A DNA stretch of 64,000 bases, from contig JBBHKE010001618.1 of NCBI GenBank assembly GCA_037447655.1, positions 87,325 to 151,324 of the forward strand, in the 5' to 3' direction. Shown here in pieces: positions 42,424 through 54,942 of this stretch; the stretch's first letter is position 1; every line of letters starts with the position of its first letter. The notes beneath the pieces were generated by a model. That model made no database searches. It worked only from the letters and a program-made list of their open reading frames with translations, and had not been told where the DNA came from. The stretch is from Zygnema cylindricum. Lineage: Eukaryota; Streptophyta; Zygnematophyceae; Zygnematales; Zygnemataceae. Made by a program: the position numbers and the translations under genes.

Positions 42424-44804
42424 AATCTATTCTTGCTTTGCGAACGGATAATGGTGGAGAGTATGTATCTCATGCATTTGCTGATTTTTTGAAAGAGAAT
42501 GGCATCTCTCGTGAATTTATTACTCCGTACACACCGGAACAAAATGGTGTTGCCGAGAGACTTAATCGGACTTTGACTGAATGTGCTCGATCTATGATGG
42601 CCGATAAAGGTGTGGATCCAAAGTTTTGGGGGGAAGCTTTTCATTGTGTTTCCTACATCAGAAATAGAGTGGAAACCCGAGCTGTTAGGGGTAAGACACC
42701 TTATGAAGTGTGGACAGGCAGAAAGCCAAATGTAAGTCATTTTAGAGTTTTTGGTAGCAAATGTTTTATCTTAGATAATCTTCCTAATTGGAAGCTTAGT
42801 CCAAAATCTGTACCTGGTGTCTTTTTAGGCTATGATGATGAATCTGCAGGTTATAGAGTCTATAATCCTCAGAGAGGATGCCTTCAAACAGCTAGGAATA
42901 TTCAGATTAAAGAAGAAAGTCAATCTGTTGACGTTTTTAGCATGGATGCAACTGAAAGGAATGAGAAAATACAAGAATATATCATTCTTGAGCAGGTACC
43001 TTTTACTCCATCCTCTTCTACTTCTTCTACCTCTCTCCCAAATGCCTCTGGGCCGTCTAATACTCCTTCTGGAGCTGCTCCTTTTGTTGATGCTCCTCCC
43101 AATACACGCCCTGTGCGGCAAGGTAGGGAACCAACAGTTCCCGCGTCAGATTTTCCGGGGGGAAGAAGGCAAAGCAGCCGCTTTCGAGGCGACCGAGTTG
43201 AGAGTGCTTTTTCTGCAAGCACAGGGGAGCCGCTTACTATTCATGAAGCTTTTTCTGTTCCTAAAAAGGATCATTGGATCTCGGCTGCAAATGAGGAGAT
43301 AAAGTCAATTATGGAAGCCCAAACTTGGGAACTTGTGGAGCTCCCACCGAACCGGAAAGCTATCGGTTGTAAGTGGGTCTTCAAATTAAAATTGAATCTT
43401 GATAATAAAATTGAGAGATATAAAGCTAGACTGGTTGCTAAGGGATTTAGCCAAAAGGAGGGAATTGACTATGAAGAGACCTTCTCTCCTGTAGTTCGCT
43501 TTCCTACTGTTAGAGTTTTGCTATCTCTTGCTGCAATAGAGGATATGGAATTGCATCAGATGGATGTTAAAACTGCTTTTTTGCATGGTGATTTGGAGGA
43601 AGTAATTTATATGAAGCAGCCAGAGATGTATGCAGAAAAAGGGAAAGAAAATCTGGTCTGTAAACTGTTGAAGTCCCTGTATGGTCTGAAACAGGCTCCA
43701 AGACAATGGAACCTAAAATTAGATGAGTTTTTAACCAATCTTGGCTTTACCAGGATAATTTCAGATCACTCAGTCTATGTAATGCAAGGTGATGATGGAG
43801 TGATTTATGTGGCAGTTTATGTAGATGATTTGCTACTGATTAGCAAATCTATCAATGAGATTAATAAAATAAAATCAGCTTTGAATTCCCGGTTTGAAAT
43901 GAAAGACTTGGGTGAGGCTAAGTATATTCTAGGAATTCAAGTAGAAAGAGACAAGAAACAGAAAATTATTTATTTAACTCAAAAGGAAGCAATCAAGAAC
44001 ATGTTAGAAAAGTTTGGCATGTCGGACGCAAAGGGGAGTGCCACTCCAATGGAATTCAGGCAGAAATTGGAAGGCACGGAAACGGATGGTGGTGTTTTGG
44101 TTGATGATTTCTTAGATTCAGGGGAGGCAGATTCTATGTCCTCCATTCCTTACAGGCAGATTGTCGGAAGCCTCATTTATTTCATGAATTGTACTTGTCC
44201 CGACATCGTAGTAGCGGTTAGAGCCTTAAGCCGAAGTCTTCAGAATCCAAGGAAATCAGACTATGAGGCAGCAAAGAGAGTTCTTCGTTATCTTGCAGGA
44301 ACTCAAAATCTTAGACTCTCTCTCGGTGGAGAGGAAGTCAAAATTCATACATGGAGCGATGCGAGCTACGGAGATATGCCAAGCCGACGCTCCACCACCG
44401 GATACATTTTGAAGATCGGAAGTGGAACTTGCTGCTGGAGTAGCAAACTTCAGAAGGTAACGGCTCAGTCTACCATGGAGGCTGAGTACATGGCTGCCAG
44501 CTCGGCAGTTAAGGAGTTACTTTGGGTAAAGTCTCTTCTCCAAGAGCTTCTCTTTATGCAATCTGGACCACAGATAGTGTGGTGTGATAATCAGGCAGCA
44601 ATCGCTATTGCATCTAATCCCAGTCATCACTTTAAGAGTAAACACATTGATATCAAGCTACACTTTGTAAGAGAAAAGGTGATGGGAAAAGTCTTGAAGT
44701 TGAGTTATTTACCGGATGAGAAAATGGTGGCTGATATGATGACGAAACCCTTACCTGCTCCCAAATTGAAGTTCTATAGAGAGGCATGTGGACTGAGTGA
44801 CTAG
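42424..44804 (+). CDS. copia D unit 1: half-integrase, RT and RNase H, open frame
   Basis: The only unit with an uninterrupted frame (788 residues from 42438). Integrase starts at RTDNGGEYVSHAFADFL, so the zinc domain and first catalytic Asp are missing. The second Asp (TDNGG) and the Glu (NGVAERLNRTL) are present. RT has WVFKLKLNLDNKIERYKARL, HQMDVKTAFLHGDLEEVIYM, SLYGLKQAPRQW and intact VYVDDLLLIS. RNase H has WSDASYGD, MEAEYMAA, CDNQAAI and KHIDIKLHF. It ends at TAG 44802-44804. Translation would need a start inside the fragment. The product could have RT activity but not integration by itself. Confidence 0.85.
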
Positions 44805-44827
44805 CAGAGTCTAAAGCTTTAGGGGAG

Positions 44828-45329
44828 TGTTGTTTTTAGAAAGCTTTAGTCCTCTTTATGCCTCAGCTGTGAGAGAGAGCTGTTCAGGACTTAAGCTATT
44901 TTTGGTTGAGTTCGGTTCAATACTTACCGAAATTAGTGTGACAGTGAAGTTGGGAGTTCACGGTTCATTCACACTTGGGACACGTGTCGTCACTTGGGAG
45001 AATGCGTGAGTATGTCCTCCGTGGACGTACGGAAATTCGGCAGGACCACTGGACTTCGTAAAGTCAATTCTACGTTGCCAAATCCTCTAATCGGACCGTT
45101 GACAGCCGTCGCCAACAAACAGTGACGAGGCGTGACTAGATCATTATCACTTTACGTTGTCTTAACTTCGGTGTAAATATTTGTGATAGAATGTTAGATG
45201 TACGGCTGGAATGCCTCCGTACAGCTTAGTGTAGTTTCGGTGTATAAAAGTAGGACTTAGTGAATTTGATTTTTAGGAACAAATGATATGAAAACTGTAC
45301 ACTCAGTTTTATGTAATTTCATTTCTACA
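44828..45329 (+). repeat. copia D LTR 2
   Basis: 502 bases, TGTTGTTTTT to CATTTCTACA, nearly identical to LTRs 3 and 4, with TATAAAAG near 45243. Confidence 0.85.
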
Positions 45330-47703
45330 AATATATTCTTGCTTTGCGAACGGATAATGGTCGAGAGTATGTATCTCATGCATTTGCTGATTTTTTGAAA
45401 GAGAATGGCATCTCTCGTGAATTTACTGCTCCGTACACACCGGAACAAAATGGTGTTGCCGAGAGACTTAATCGGACTTTGACTGAATGTGCTCGATCTA
45501 TGATGGCCGATAAAGGTGTGGATCCAAAGTTTTGGGGGGAAGCTTTTCATTGTGCTTCCTACATCAGAAATAGAGTGGAAACCCGAGCTGTTAGGGGTAA
45601 GACACCTTATGAAGTGTGGACAGGCAGAAAGCCAAATGTAAGTCATTTTAGGGTTTTCGGTAGCAAATGTTTTATCTTAGATAATCTTCCTAATTGGAAG
45701 CTTAGTCCAAATTCTGTACCCGGTGTCTTTTTAGGCTATGATGATGAATCTGCAGGTTATAGAGTCTATAATCCTCAGAGAGGATGCCTTGAAACAGCTA
45801 GGAATATTCAGATTAAAGAAGAAAGTTAATCTGTTGACGTTTTTAGCATGGAAGCAACTGAAAGGAATGAGAAAATACAAGAATATATCATTCTTGAGCA
45901 GGTACCTTTTACTCCATCCTCTTCTACTTCTTCTACCTCTCTCCCAAATGCCTCTGGGCCGTCTAATACTCCTTCTGGAGCTGCTCCTTTTGTTGATGCT
46001 CCTCCCAATACACGCCCTGTGCGGCAAGGTAGGGAACCAACAGTTCCCGCGTCAGATTTTCCGGGGGGAAGAAGGCAAAGCAGCCGCTTTCGAGGCGACC
46101 GAGTTGAGAGTGCTTTTTCTGCAAGCACAGGGGAGCCGCTTACTATTCATGAAGCTTTTTCTGTTCCTAAAAAGGATCATTGGATCTCGGCTGCAAATGA
46201 GGAGATAAAGTCAATTATGGAAGCCCAAACTTGGGAACTTGTGGAGCTCCCACCGAACCGGAAAGCTATCGGTTGTAAGTGGGTCTTCAAATTAAAATTG
46301 AATCTTGATAATAAAATTGAGAGATATAAAGCTAGACTGGTTGCTAAGGGATTTAGCCAAAAGGAGGGAATTGACTATGAAGAGACCTTCTCTCCTGTAG
46401 TTCGCTTTCCTATTGTTAGAGTTTTGCTATCTCTTGCTGCAATAGAGGATATGGAATTGCATCAGATGGATGTTAAAACTGCTTTCTTGCATGGTGATTT
46501 GGAGGAAGTAATTTATATGAAGCAGCCAGAGATGTATGCAGAAAAAGGGAAAGAAAATCTGGTCTGTAAACTGTTGAAGTCCCTGTATGGTCTGAAACAG
46601 GCTCCAAGACAATGGAACCTAAAATTAGATGAGTTTTTAACCAATCTTGGCTTTACCAGGATCAGTTCAGATCACTCAGTCTATGTAATGCAAGGTGATG
46701 ATGGAGTGATTTATGTGGCAGTTTATGTAGATGATTTGCTACTGATTAGCAAATCAATCAATGAGATTAATAAAATAAAATAAGCTTTGAATTCCCGGTT
46801 TGAAATGAAAGACTTGGGTGAGGCTAAGTATGAATTCAAGTAGAAAGAGACAGGAAACAGAAAATTATTTATTTAACTCAAAAGGAAGCGATCAAGAACA
46901 TGTTAGAAAAGTTTGGCATGTCGGACGTAAAGGGGAGTGCCACTCTAATGGAATTCAGGCAGAAATTGGAAGGCACGGAAACGGATGGTGGTGTTTTGGT
47001 TGATGATTTCTTAGATTCAGGGGAGGCAGATTCTATGTCCTCCATTCCTTACAGGCAGATTGTCGGAAGCCTCATTTATTTCATGAATTGTACTTGTCCC
47101 GACATCGTAGTAGCGGTTAGAGCCTTAAGCCGAAGTCTTCAGAATCCAAGGAAATCAGACTATGAGGCAGCAAAGAGAGTTCTTCGTTATCTTGCAGGAA
47201 CTCAAAATCTTAGACTCTCTCTCGGTGGAGAGGAAGTCAAAATTCATACATGGAGCGATGCGAGCTACGGAGATATGCCAAGCCGACGCTCCACCACCGG
47301 ATACATTTTGAAGATCGGAAGTGGAACTTGCTGCTGGAGTAGCAAACTTCAGAAGGTAACGGCTCAGTCTACCATGGAGGCTGAGTACATGGCTGCCAGC
47401 TCGGCAGTTAAGGAGTTACTTTGGGTAAAGTCTCTTCTCCAAGAGCTTCTCTTTATGCAATCTGGACCACAGATAGTGTGGTGTGATAATCAGGCAGCAA
47501 TCGCTATTGCATCTAATCCCAGTCATCACTTTAAGAGTAAACACATTGATATCAAGCTACACTTTGTAAGAGAAAAGGTGATGGGAAAAGTCTTGAAGTT
47601 GAGTTATTTACCGGATGAGAAAATGGTGGCTGATATGATGACGAAACCCTTACCTGCTCCCAAATTGAAGTTCTGTAGAGAGGCATGTGGACTGAGTGAC
47701 TAG
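45330..47703 (+). pseudogene. copia D unit 2: half-integrase, RT, RNase H with stops
   Basis: Nearly identical to unit 1, but with TAA at 45827-45829 (CAA in unit 1) and TAA near 46781-46783 (TCA in unit 1). It also lacks a few bases just after AAGTAT near 46830. The three open parts are 45344-45829, 45848-46783 and 46900-47703. RT catalytic VYVDDLLLIS and the RNase H blocks are still legible. Confidence 0.85.
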
Positions 47704-47726
47704 CAGAGTCTAAAGCTTTAGGGGAG

Positions 47727-48228
47727 TGTTGTTTTTAGAAAGCTTTAGTCCTCTTTATGCCTCAGCTGTGAGAGAGAGCTGTTCAGGACTTAAGCTATTT
47801 TTGGTTGAGTTCGGTTCAGTACTTACCAAAATTAGTGTGACAGTGAAGTTGGGAGTTCACGGTTCATTCACACTTGGGACACGTGTCGTCACTTGGGAGA
47901 ATGCGTGAGTATGTCCTCCGTGGACGTACGGAAATTCGGCAGGACCACTGGACTTCGTAAAGTCAATTCTACGGTGCCAAATCCTCTAATCGGACCGTTG
48001 ACAGCCGTCGCCAACAAACAGTGACGAGGCGTGACTAGATCATTATCACTTTACGTTGTCTTAACTTCGGTGTAAATATTTGTGATAGAATGTTAGATGT
48101 ACGGCTGGAATGCCTCCGTACAGCTTAGTGTAGTTTCGGTGTATAAAAGTAGGACTTAGTGAATTTGATTTTTAGGAACAAATGATATGAAAACTGTACA
48201 CTCAGTTTTATGTAATTTCATTTCTACA
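47727..48228 (+). repeat. copia D LTR 3
   Basis: 502 bases with the same ends as LTR 2 and TATAAAAG near 48142. Confidence 0.85.
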
Positions 48229-50602
48229 AATATATTCTTGCTTTGCGAACGGATAATGGTCGAGAGTATGTATCTCATGCATTTGCTGATTTTTTGAAAG
48301 AGAATGGCATCTCTCGTGAATTTACTGCTCCGTACACACCGGAACAAAATGGTGTTGCCGAGAGACTTAATCGGACTTTGACTGAATGTGCTCGATCTAT
48401 GATGGCCGATAAAGGTGTGGATCCAAAGTTTTGGGGGGAAGCTTTTCATTGTGCTTCCTACATCAGAAATAGAGTGGAAACCCGAGCTGTTAGGGGTAAG
48501 ACACCTTATGAAGTGTGGACAGGCAGAAAGCCAAATGTAAGTCATTTTAGGGTTTTTGGTAGCAAATGTTTTATCTTAGATAATCTTCCTAATTGGAAGC
48601 TTAGTCCAAATTCTGTACCCGGTGTCTTTTTAGGCTATGATGATGAATCTGCAGGTTATAGAGTCTATAATCCTCAGAGAGGATGCCTTGAAACAGCTAG
48701 GAATATTCAGATTAAAGAAGAAAGTTAATCTGTTGACGTTTTTAGCATGGAAGCAACTGAAAGGAATGAGAAAATACAAGAATATATCATTCTTGAGCAG
48801 GTACCTTTTACTCCATCCTCTTCTACTTCTTCTACCTCTCTCCCAAATGCCTCTGGGCCGTCTAATACTCCTTCTGGAGCTGCTCCTTTTGTTGATGCTC
48901 CTCCCAATACACGCCCTGTGCGGCAAGGTAGGGAACCAACAGTTCCCGCGTCAGATTTTCCGGGGGGAAGAAGGCAAAGCAGCCGCTTTCGAGGCGACCG
49001 AGTTGAGAGTGCTTTTTCTGCAAGCACAGGGGAGCCGCTTACTATTCATGAAGCTTTTTCTGTTCCTAAAAAGGATCATTGGATCTCGGCTGCAAATGAG
49101 GAGATAAAGTCAATTATGGAAGCCCAAACTTGGGAACTTGTGGAGCTCCCACCGAACCGGAAAGCTATCGGTTGTAAGTGGGTCTTCAAATTAAAATTGA
49201 ATCTTGATAATAAAATTGAGAGATATAAAGCTAGACTGGTTGCTAAGGGATTTAGCCAAAAGGAGGGAATTGACTATGAAGAGACCTACTCTCCTGTAGT
49301 TCGCTTTCCTACTGTTAGAGTTTTGCTATCTCTTGCTGCAATAGAGGATATGGAATTGCATCAGATGGATGTTAAAACTGCTTTCTTGCATGGTGATTTG
49401 GAGGAAGTAATTTATATGAAGCAGCCAGAGATGTATGCAGAAAAAGGGAAAGAAAATCTGGTCTGTAAACTGTTGAAGTCCCTGTATGGTCTGAAACAGG
49501 CTCCAAGACAATGGAACCTAAAATTAGATGAGTTTTTAACCAATCTTGGCTTTACCAGGATCAGTTCAGATCACTCAGTCTATGTAATGCAAGGTGATGA
49601 TGGAGTGATTTATGTGGCAGTTTATGTAGATGATTTGCTACTGATTAGCAAATCAATCAATGAGATTAATAAAATAAAATAAGCTTTGAATTCCCGGTTT
49701 GAAATGAAAGACTTGGGTGAGGCTAAGTATGAATTCAAGTAGAAAGAGACAGGAAACAGAAAATTATTTATTTAACTCAAAAGGAAGCGATCAAGAACAT
49801 GTTAGAAAAGTTTGGCATGTCGGACGTAAAGGGGAGTGCCACTCTAATGGAATTCAGGCAGAAATTGGAAGGCACGGAAACGGATGGTGGTGTTTTGGTT
49901 GATGATTTCTTAGATTCAGGGGAGGCAGATTCTATGTCCTCCATTCCTTACAGGCAGATTGTCGGAAGCCTCATTTATTTCATGAATTGTACTTGTCCCG
50001 ACATCGTAGTAGCGGTTAGAGCCTTAAGCCGAAGTCTTCAGAATCCAAGGAAATCAGACTATGAGGCAACAAAGAGAGTTCTTCGTTATCTTGCAGGAAC
50101 TCAAAATCTTAGACTCTCTCTCGGTGGAGAGGAAGTCAAAATTCATACATGGAGCGATGCGAGCTACGGAGATATGCCAAGCCGACGCTCCACCACCGGA
50201 TACATTTTGAAGATCGGAAGTGGAACTTGCTGCTGGAGTAGCAAACTTCAGAAGGTAACGGCTCAGTCTACCATGGAGGCTGAGTACATGGCTGCCAGCT
50301 CGGCAGTTAAGGAGTTACTTTTGGTAAAGTCTCTTCTCGAAGAGCTTCTCTTTATGCAATCTTGACCACAGATAGTGTGGTGTGATAATCAGGCAGCAAT
50401 CGCTATTGCATCTAATCCCAGTCATCACTTTAAGAGTAAACACATTGATATCAAGCTACACTTTGTAAGAGAAAAGGTGATGGGAAAAGTCTTGAAGTTG
50501 AGTTATTTACCGGATGAGAAAATGGTGGCTGATATGATGACGAAACCCTTACCTGCTCCCAAATTGAAGTTCTGTAGAGAGGCATGTGGACTGAGTGACT
50601 AG
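48229..50602 (+). pseudogene. copia D unit 3: half-integrase, RT, RNase H with stops
   Basis: Shares both stops and the deletion of unit 2 (here near 48726, 49680 and 49730). It adds its own nonsense change: TCTTGA near 50362-50365, where other units read TCTGGA. Open parts are 48243-48728, 48747-49682, 49799-50365 and 50375-50602. Confidence 0.85.
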
Positions 50603-50625
50603 CAGAGTCTAAAGCTTTAGGGGAG

Positions 50626-51127
50626 TGTTGTTTTTAGAAAGATTTAGTCCTCTTTATGCCCCAGCTGTGAGAGAGAGCTGTTCAGAACTTAAGCTATTTT
50701 TGGTTGAGTTCGGTTCAGTACTTACCGAAATTAGTGTGACAGTGAAGTTGGGAGTTCACGGTTCATTCACACTTGGGACACGTGTCGTCACTTGGGAGAA
50801 TGCGTGAGTATGTCCTCCGTGGACGTACGGAAATTCGGCAGGACCACTGGACTTCGTAAAGTCAATTCTACGGTGCCAAATCCTCTAATCGGACCGCTGA
50901 CAGCCGCCGCCAACAAACAGTGACGAGGCGTGACTAGATCATTATCACTTTACGTTGTCTTAACTTCGGTGTAAATATTTGTGATAGAATGTTAGATGTA
51001 CGGCTGGAATGCCTCCGTACAGCTTAGTGTAGTTTCGGTGTATAAAAGTAGGACTTAGTGAATTTGATTTTTAGGAACAAATGATATGAAAACTGTACAC
51101 TCAGTTTTATGTAATTGCATTTCTACA
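50626..51127 (+). repeat. copia D LTR 4, right end of the array
   Basis: 502 bases. After its terminal CTACA the sequence is TATCTCACAG, not integrase, so this LTR marks the right border of the array. TATAAAAG lies near 51041. Confidence 0.85.
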
Positions 51128-51429
51128 TATCTCACAGATATGTGAGCGGAATTAATTGAAATTTTGTGTGTGTGTTTTTTTCTATTTTAACTAATTTGTG
51201 GCAAATTTTCAGGGCGTTTAGAGGTTATTTTCAAAAGTTATAGTCTGTCAAAGTTTCTGTTCAGCCATCAGTATTTGTGGAAGCTTCCTCTCTTGATTTG
51301 TTCTACGATGACTACTGCTGCATCTTCTTCATCTTCAGTGCCAGTAATTGTGTCAGAACAACAAAAGGTACATTCGAAAACATAAAATTCAATATTTACT
51401 TCAAATGTACTTTAACACTTTTGACATTT

Positions 51430-51770
51430 TACCCGCCCTTTCTCACCTCTCACCACCCCCCATCTCTCTCCTCTCCTCTTACACAAATCCTCCCTCCCAC
51501 ATTTCCTCGTCGCCTCTCACTAGCCCAAAATCTTCCTCTCTCCCTCTCTCCTTTTCCTCTCCTCATACCATGTCCTCCAACCACCACCCGCAATTTCCCT
51601 CCACCTCTCCCTCTCTCTCCCCTTTATCCCATCTTTCCCTCCCTCTCTCCCTCTCTCTCTCCCTCCCTCTCTCCCTCCACCTCTCCCTCTCTCCCTCTCT
51701 CCCTCCTTCCTTGTCTACCTCCTCTTCTCCCTCCTCTTTCTCTCGCTCCCTATCCCTTCTATCCAAAATC
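51430..51770 (+). repeat. pyrimidine-rich (CTCCCT)n low-complexity tract
   Basis: About 340 bases almost entirely C and T on the plus strand, with degenerate CTCCCTCTCT repeats densest at 51600-51730. The long open frames on both strands here are by-products. Confidence 0.9.
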
Positions 51771-52019
51771 CGTGCAACTCCAAATTGAAGTGCATCGGCA
51801 GCCTCTGCTGCAACTCTTCCGGATGGTGCAGATGTTGGAGAATTGTCCACTCTGGAATCCACACGTGTGTATCGCACTGTAAGTTGGTTCGCTGGTGCCT
51901 CGCTAATCGCGTATAAATTTGGTATTAGGCGCTTGCGTACACATCCGCCGTGTAACTTAGTTGGAAGAGCTACACCCCCCATCGTTATTTGTCTTAAAGA
52001 AAAATTAATGTAAATGCGA

Positions 52020-52260
52020 AATTAGAGTTAATAGTACTAGTATAGTGGGTAACGTGGCAAATTTTGGTCCACTTCCTTAAATAATGTTGTTAACTCTGTT
52101 TTGTGAATTATGTCCAAAAAAATTAATGACAGAATTAGTATTATTAACAGTAACAACGATGGAGGGTGTAGTGTACAGTATGCACAGGGCCTGGGTTCGA
52201 TCCCGCGCTTGGCCATTTGTGAAAGTTCAAACTTTGGCGCCGATGCAATAAGTTGTAAAT
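52020..52260. repeat. MITE-like remnant with tRNA B-box-like motif
   Basis: Contains GTAACGTGGCAAATTTTGGT and ACAACGATGGAGGGTGTAG, variants of the repeat family at 12300-12760. GGTTCGATCCC at about 52194-52204 looks like a tRNA B box, but no A box or cloverleaf was found. Confidence 0.35.
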
Positions 52261-52497
52261 TCTAATAGCGGGTCTACGTCAACACACTGCGGAGCTGGCT
52301 GTGTCTCTCTATATGGCTGCGAAACCGGAACCGATTGTTGAGGTCCGTGCTGCAGCATATACAGACACTGCGGAGATAGTTTACCTTATTTTGGACAAGG
52401 ATGTAACTCAACTGGAGGGACATGTCATCCTTCTCCAGCTTCTTTTCCTCCTCCTCCTCCATAATGATAGGTAAACCATTCCTTTTTTTGTGCTAAT

Positions 52498-54659
52498 TGC
52501 AACGAGCAAAAGTCTCCTCATAGTCAATCCCTTCCTTTTGGGTGAACCCCTTTGCTACCAAACGAGCTTTATATCTCTCAATGGTATTATCAGGGTGCAG
52601 TTTCAGTTTAAATACCCATTTATAGATAATAAGTTTTCTGTTTGGATTACAGGCAGCTAGTTCCCAAGTATTTACTTCCATGATGGAGGCCATTTGATCA
52701 TTTATGGCTCTAATCCATCTGTCTTTCTCTGGACTGTTCACAGCCTCCGAGTATGAATGAGGCTCATCAGGGTGAGATAGCTTAGTTATCTTATGGGAGG
52801 CATGTTTTTCCAGTACCTTTTTTGTGCTCCTTTTCCCTCCCTTAAACTATGAAGCTAGAATGGAAGGAAGTCTTTGGTTTCTCCTTACTGTCTCATTGAC
52901 TCTCCTTTCTATGGAAGCCAATTCCGGTTCCTCCTCTTTTGTCTCCTCGAAGTCCACATGAATATGTGAGGTGTCCGGTAGATCTCTTGTATCTTGGATC
53001 TCCCCTGAATCTTCAATCACTACTTCACTCATGTCCCTTTCGGGAAAGACAAGGTTATCCTCACTTTCCGAGTAAAAACGGATTTTTATCTTTTGGGTAT
53101 ATTTGAAGGGGTCAAATGACTTCCTTTCATCCATAACAACTAGGTGTTTGACCAGAATAATATCTTGCTTTGCTAAGTCATAGACTCTATATCCTTTGAC
53201 ATCCTCGTCATATCCTACAAAGTATCTATGTTTTCCCTTAGCATCTTATTTCCAATTTTACTTATCCGTATCAAGATTGTAAACTTGGCTACCGAATACT
53301 TTAAGGTGTGAGATATGTGGTTTACTTCCAACCCATCTCTCATAAGGTGCCATTCCCTTTACGGCTGAGGTAAGGGCTCTATTCTTAATGTAATTGGCAC
53401 AGCTCATGGCTTTTGCCCAAAATCAATTTCCTATTTTCTTGTCAGCCACCATACTACATACACTATCTTCAGTGTTCGGTTTAACCTTTCAACTACCCCA
53501 TTTTGTTATGGGTTATATGGTACAATTTTCTGGTGTTGAACTCCCTCATCTCTTAGACATTCCTCAAACTGGTTAGAGGTATATTCTCCCCCATTATCAC
53601 TCCTTATTCATTTATTGGGGGTTCCATGCAACTTCTCACTCCAAGCTTTATATTCTTTGAGGTAAGTTGGTGTTTCAGACTTTGTTTTTAGGAAGTAGAC
53701 TCTAGAGTACCTAGACCAGTAATCAATTATTGTCAACATAAACCTCTTCCCCCCAACCGAAGGTAATCTTGCAGGTCCCGAGACATCTGTGTGGACTAGA
53801 TCTAGAACTTTTTCCGCCTTATGTGTGGCGGCTTTGGAAAATTGAAATTTGTGAGCTTTTCTTTATGCACAACCACTACAATTATCCACCATTTCATTAT
53901 CACCGAACTGACCAGGCTTCTTCATTTCCCTCAACCAATCAAAATGCACATGCGCCAACCGCTTATGCCAAATCATCAATTTTGGGACACCAATATAACA
54001 AGCATTCTTCTTTTCATTACTTTGGTTAAGCCTAAACATTCCTTGGCTACCCTTATCTGTCGTGAAGTAGACTTCATCCCCATACTTAGCTGTAAAGAGT
54101 CCCTTTTTAGTGAAGGTATCAAACTCTATGTCATCTAAAACAGACGTAGAGACAAGATTTTTACTCAGCTGAGGAATATAGAGCACATCTGAGAAAGTGA
54201 GTATAGGAGTCTTACCCTTCACTAAGACTTTCATATCCACTAACCCCACTATATTTGTAATAACCACTCTCCCATCCCTTTACTTTATCTCTACAGTAGG
54301 AATTTTCTTATCTTAGTGAAGGGTTGCTTATCACGACACATATGCATGGATACACCTGAGTCGATGATCCATCCTTCCTGTGGAGCTTCGCAAATTGCTC
54401 CAAAAGCACATTTGTGTCTTCGATAGATCTGCTTCTCCTCCAACAGATCTGCTTCTCCTCTAGACTCTCGTCAAAAAGAAGCTCCCCATCCTTTTTTGAG
54501 GACTTGTCCTCGGTTTCTCCTTTCACTTCTGTAACCACAAGTGCCTTTTTCTTCCCTCCGGAAGAACCCCCTCAACGTTTCTCTTAGAGCCTCAGCTCCA
54601 AAACCTTGACACAATCCGCGATAAAGTGTCCCAACTTTTTGCAAAAATGACAAAGGCCT
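52498..54659 (-). pseudogene. copia E polyprotein fragment (gag zinc knuckle to RT), related to copia A
   Basis: Minus-strand copia sequence. The zinc knuckle CHFCKKLGHFIADC lies at about 54610-54652 and protease WIIDSGVSMHM at about 54344-54376, with D-S-G intact. Next come FSDVLYIPQLSKNLVSTSVL, MIWHKRLAHVHFDWLREM, a damaged integrase core (53440-53760) and RT N-terminus KWVFKLKLHPDNTIERYK. It stops abruptly at EETFA (about 52498). The high-coordinate end is cut at 54659/54660, where an LTR-like repeat begins just upstream of the knuckle. Many stops interrupt it. Confidence 0.85.
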
Positions 54660-54942
54660 TGTCGAGCGTGCTTGATTAACGCGAGGGAAGGGCCCACAGC
54701 TCAGAGTCGTCGGCATTGGAGTCCTGCAAATAAATCCCGAATGCGAATGCTTCCATAAATGATGATCATGCCCAATGTTGCCCACATCCCTCCCATAGAT
54801 ATACTTGCCAAAAAAGAGATATGCTAGGACAGAGCAAAAGGAAGAGTGGGAGGAGAAAGCGAAAGTGATCCCCTCCCCCTTTCTTCCCCCCCCCCCGCCC
54901 GAGGAAAGGTATTTGGGTCTTCGTAATCAAGCCGATATCCCA
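54660..54942 (-). repeat. LTR-like repeat, copy 1 (abuts broken copia E)
   Basis: On the minus strand it starts TGGGATATCGGCTTGATTAC and ends GCACGCTCGACA, giving proper TG...CA ends; 283 bases. Roughly 85% identical to 56134-56417 by eye. The copia E gag reading ends exactly at its left border. No 5-base target duplication is visible (CAAAGGCCT on the left, ATTTTGTG on the right). Confidence 0.7.

Larger units (their letters stand above)
40670..51127 (+). mobile_element. copia D: tandem array of ~2.9-kb truncated LTR retrotransposon units
   Basis: The array reads: partial pol, LTR, pol, LTR, pol, LTR, pol, LTR. The four LTR copies start at 41931, 44828, 47727 and 50626, so the period is 2897-2900 bases. 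Each pol segment begins in mid-integrase right after the LTR's terminal CA and ends with the RNase H stop, a linker and the purine tract TTTAGGGGAG before the next LTR. Gag, protease and the N-terminal half of integrase are absent from every unit. Units 2 and 3 share the same stops and the same small deletion, so they arose by duplication of an already damaged copy. Confidence 0.85.
51128..52497 (+). other. possible host gene fragment: three coding-like pieces ending in splice donors
   Basis: Weak but repeated pattern. An ATG at 51308 opens MTTAASSSSSVPVIVSEQQK and ends AAAG/GTACAT at 51367. A coding-like piece at about 51795-51880 (TLPDGADVGELSTLESTRVY) ends CACT/GTAAGT. A third at about 52290-52470 (MAAKPEPIVEVRAAAYTDTA and EIVYLILDKDVTQLEGHVIL) ends GATAG/GTAAAC. 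The third faintly resembles the start of a GNAT-type domain, but this is not secure. Phases between the pieces do not all agree with one obvious acceptor choice. Copia E would lie in a following intron. Confidence 0.25.

Noticed and set aside
42825-43302. Open frames overlapping the copia array in other frames, repeated at 45.7-46.2 and 48.6-49.1 kb
   Set aside because: They are exact shadows of the integrase-RT linker and recur only because the unit is duplicated.
51277-51982. Long open frames on both strands rich in Ser/Pro/Leu or Glu/Arg
   Set aside because: They are translations of a (CTCCCT)n tract and its complement.
52190-52206. tRNA gene suggested by a B-box-like GGTTCGATCCC
   Set aside because: No A box, anticodon arm or acceptor stem pairing found nearby. 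At most a tRNA-derived repeat remnant.
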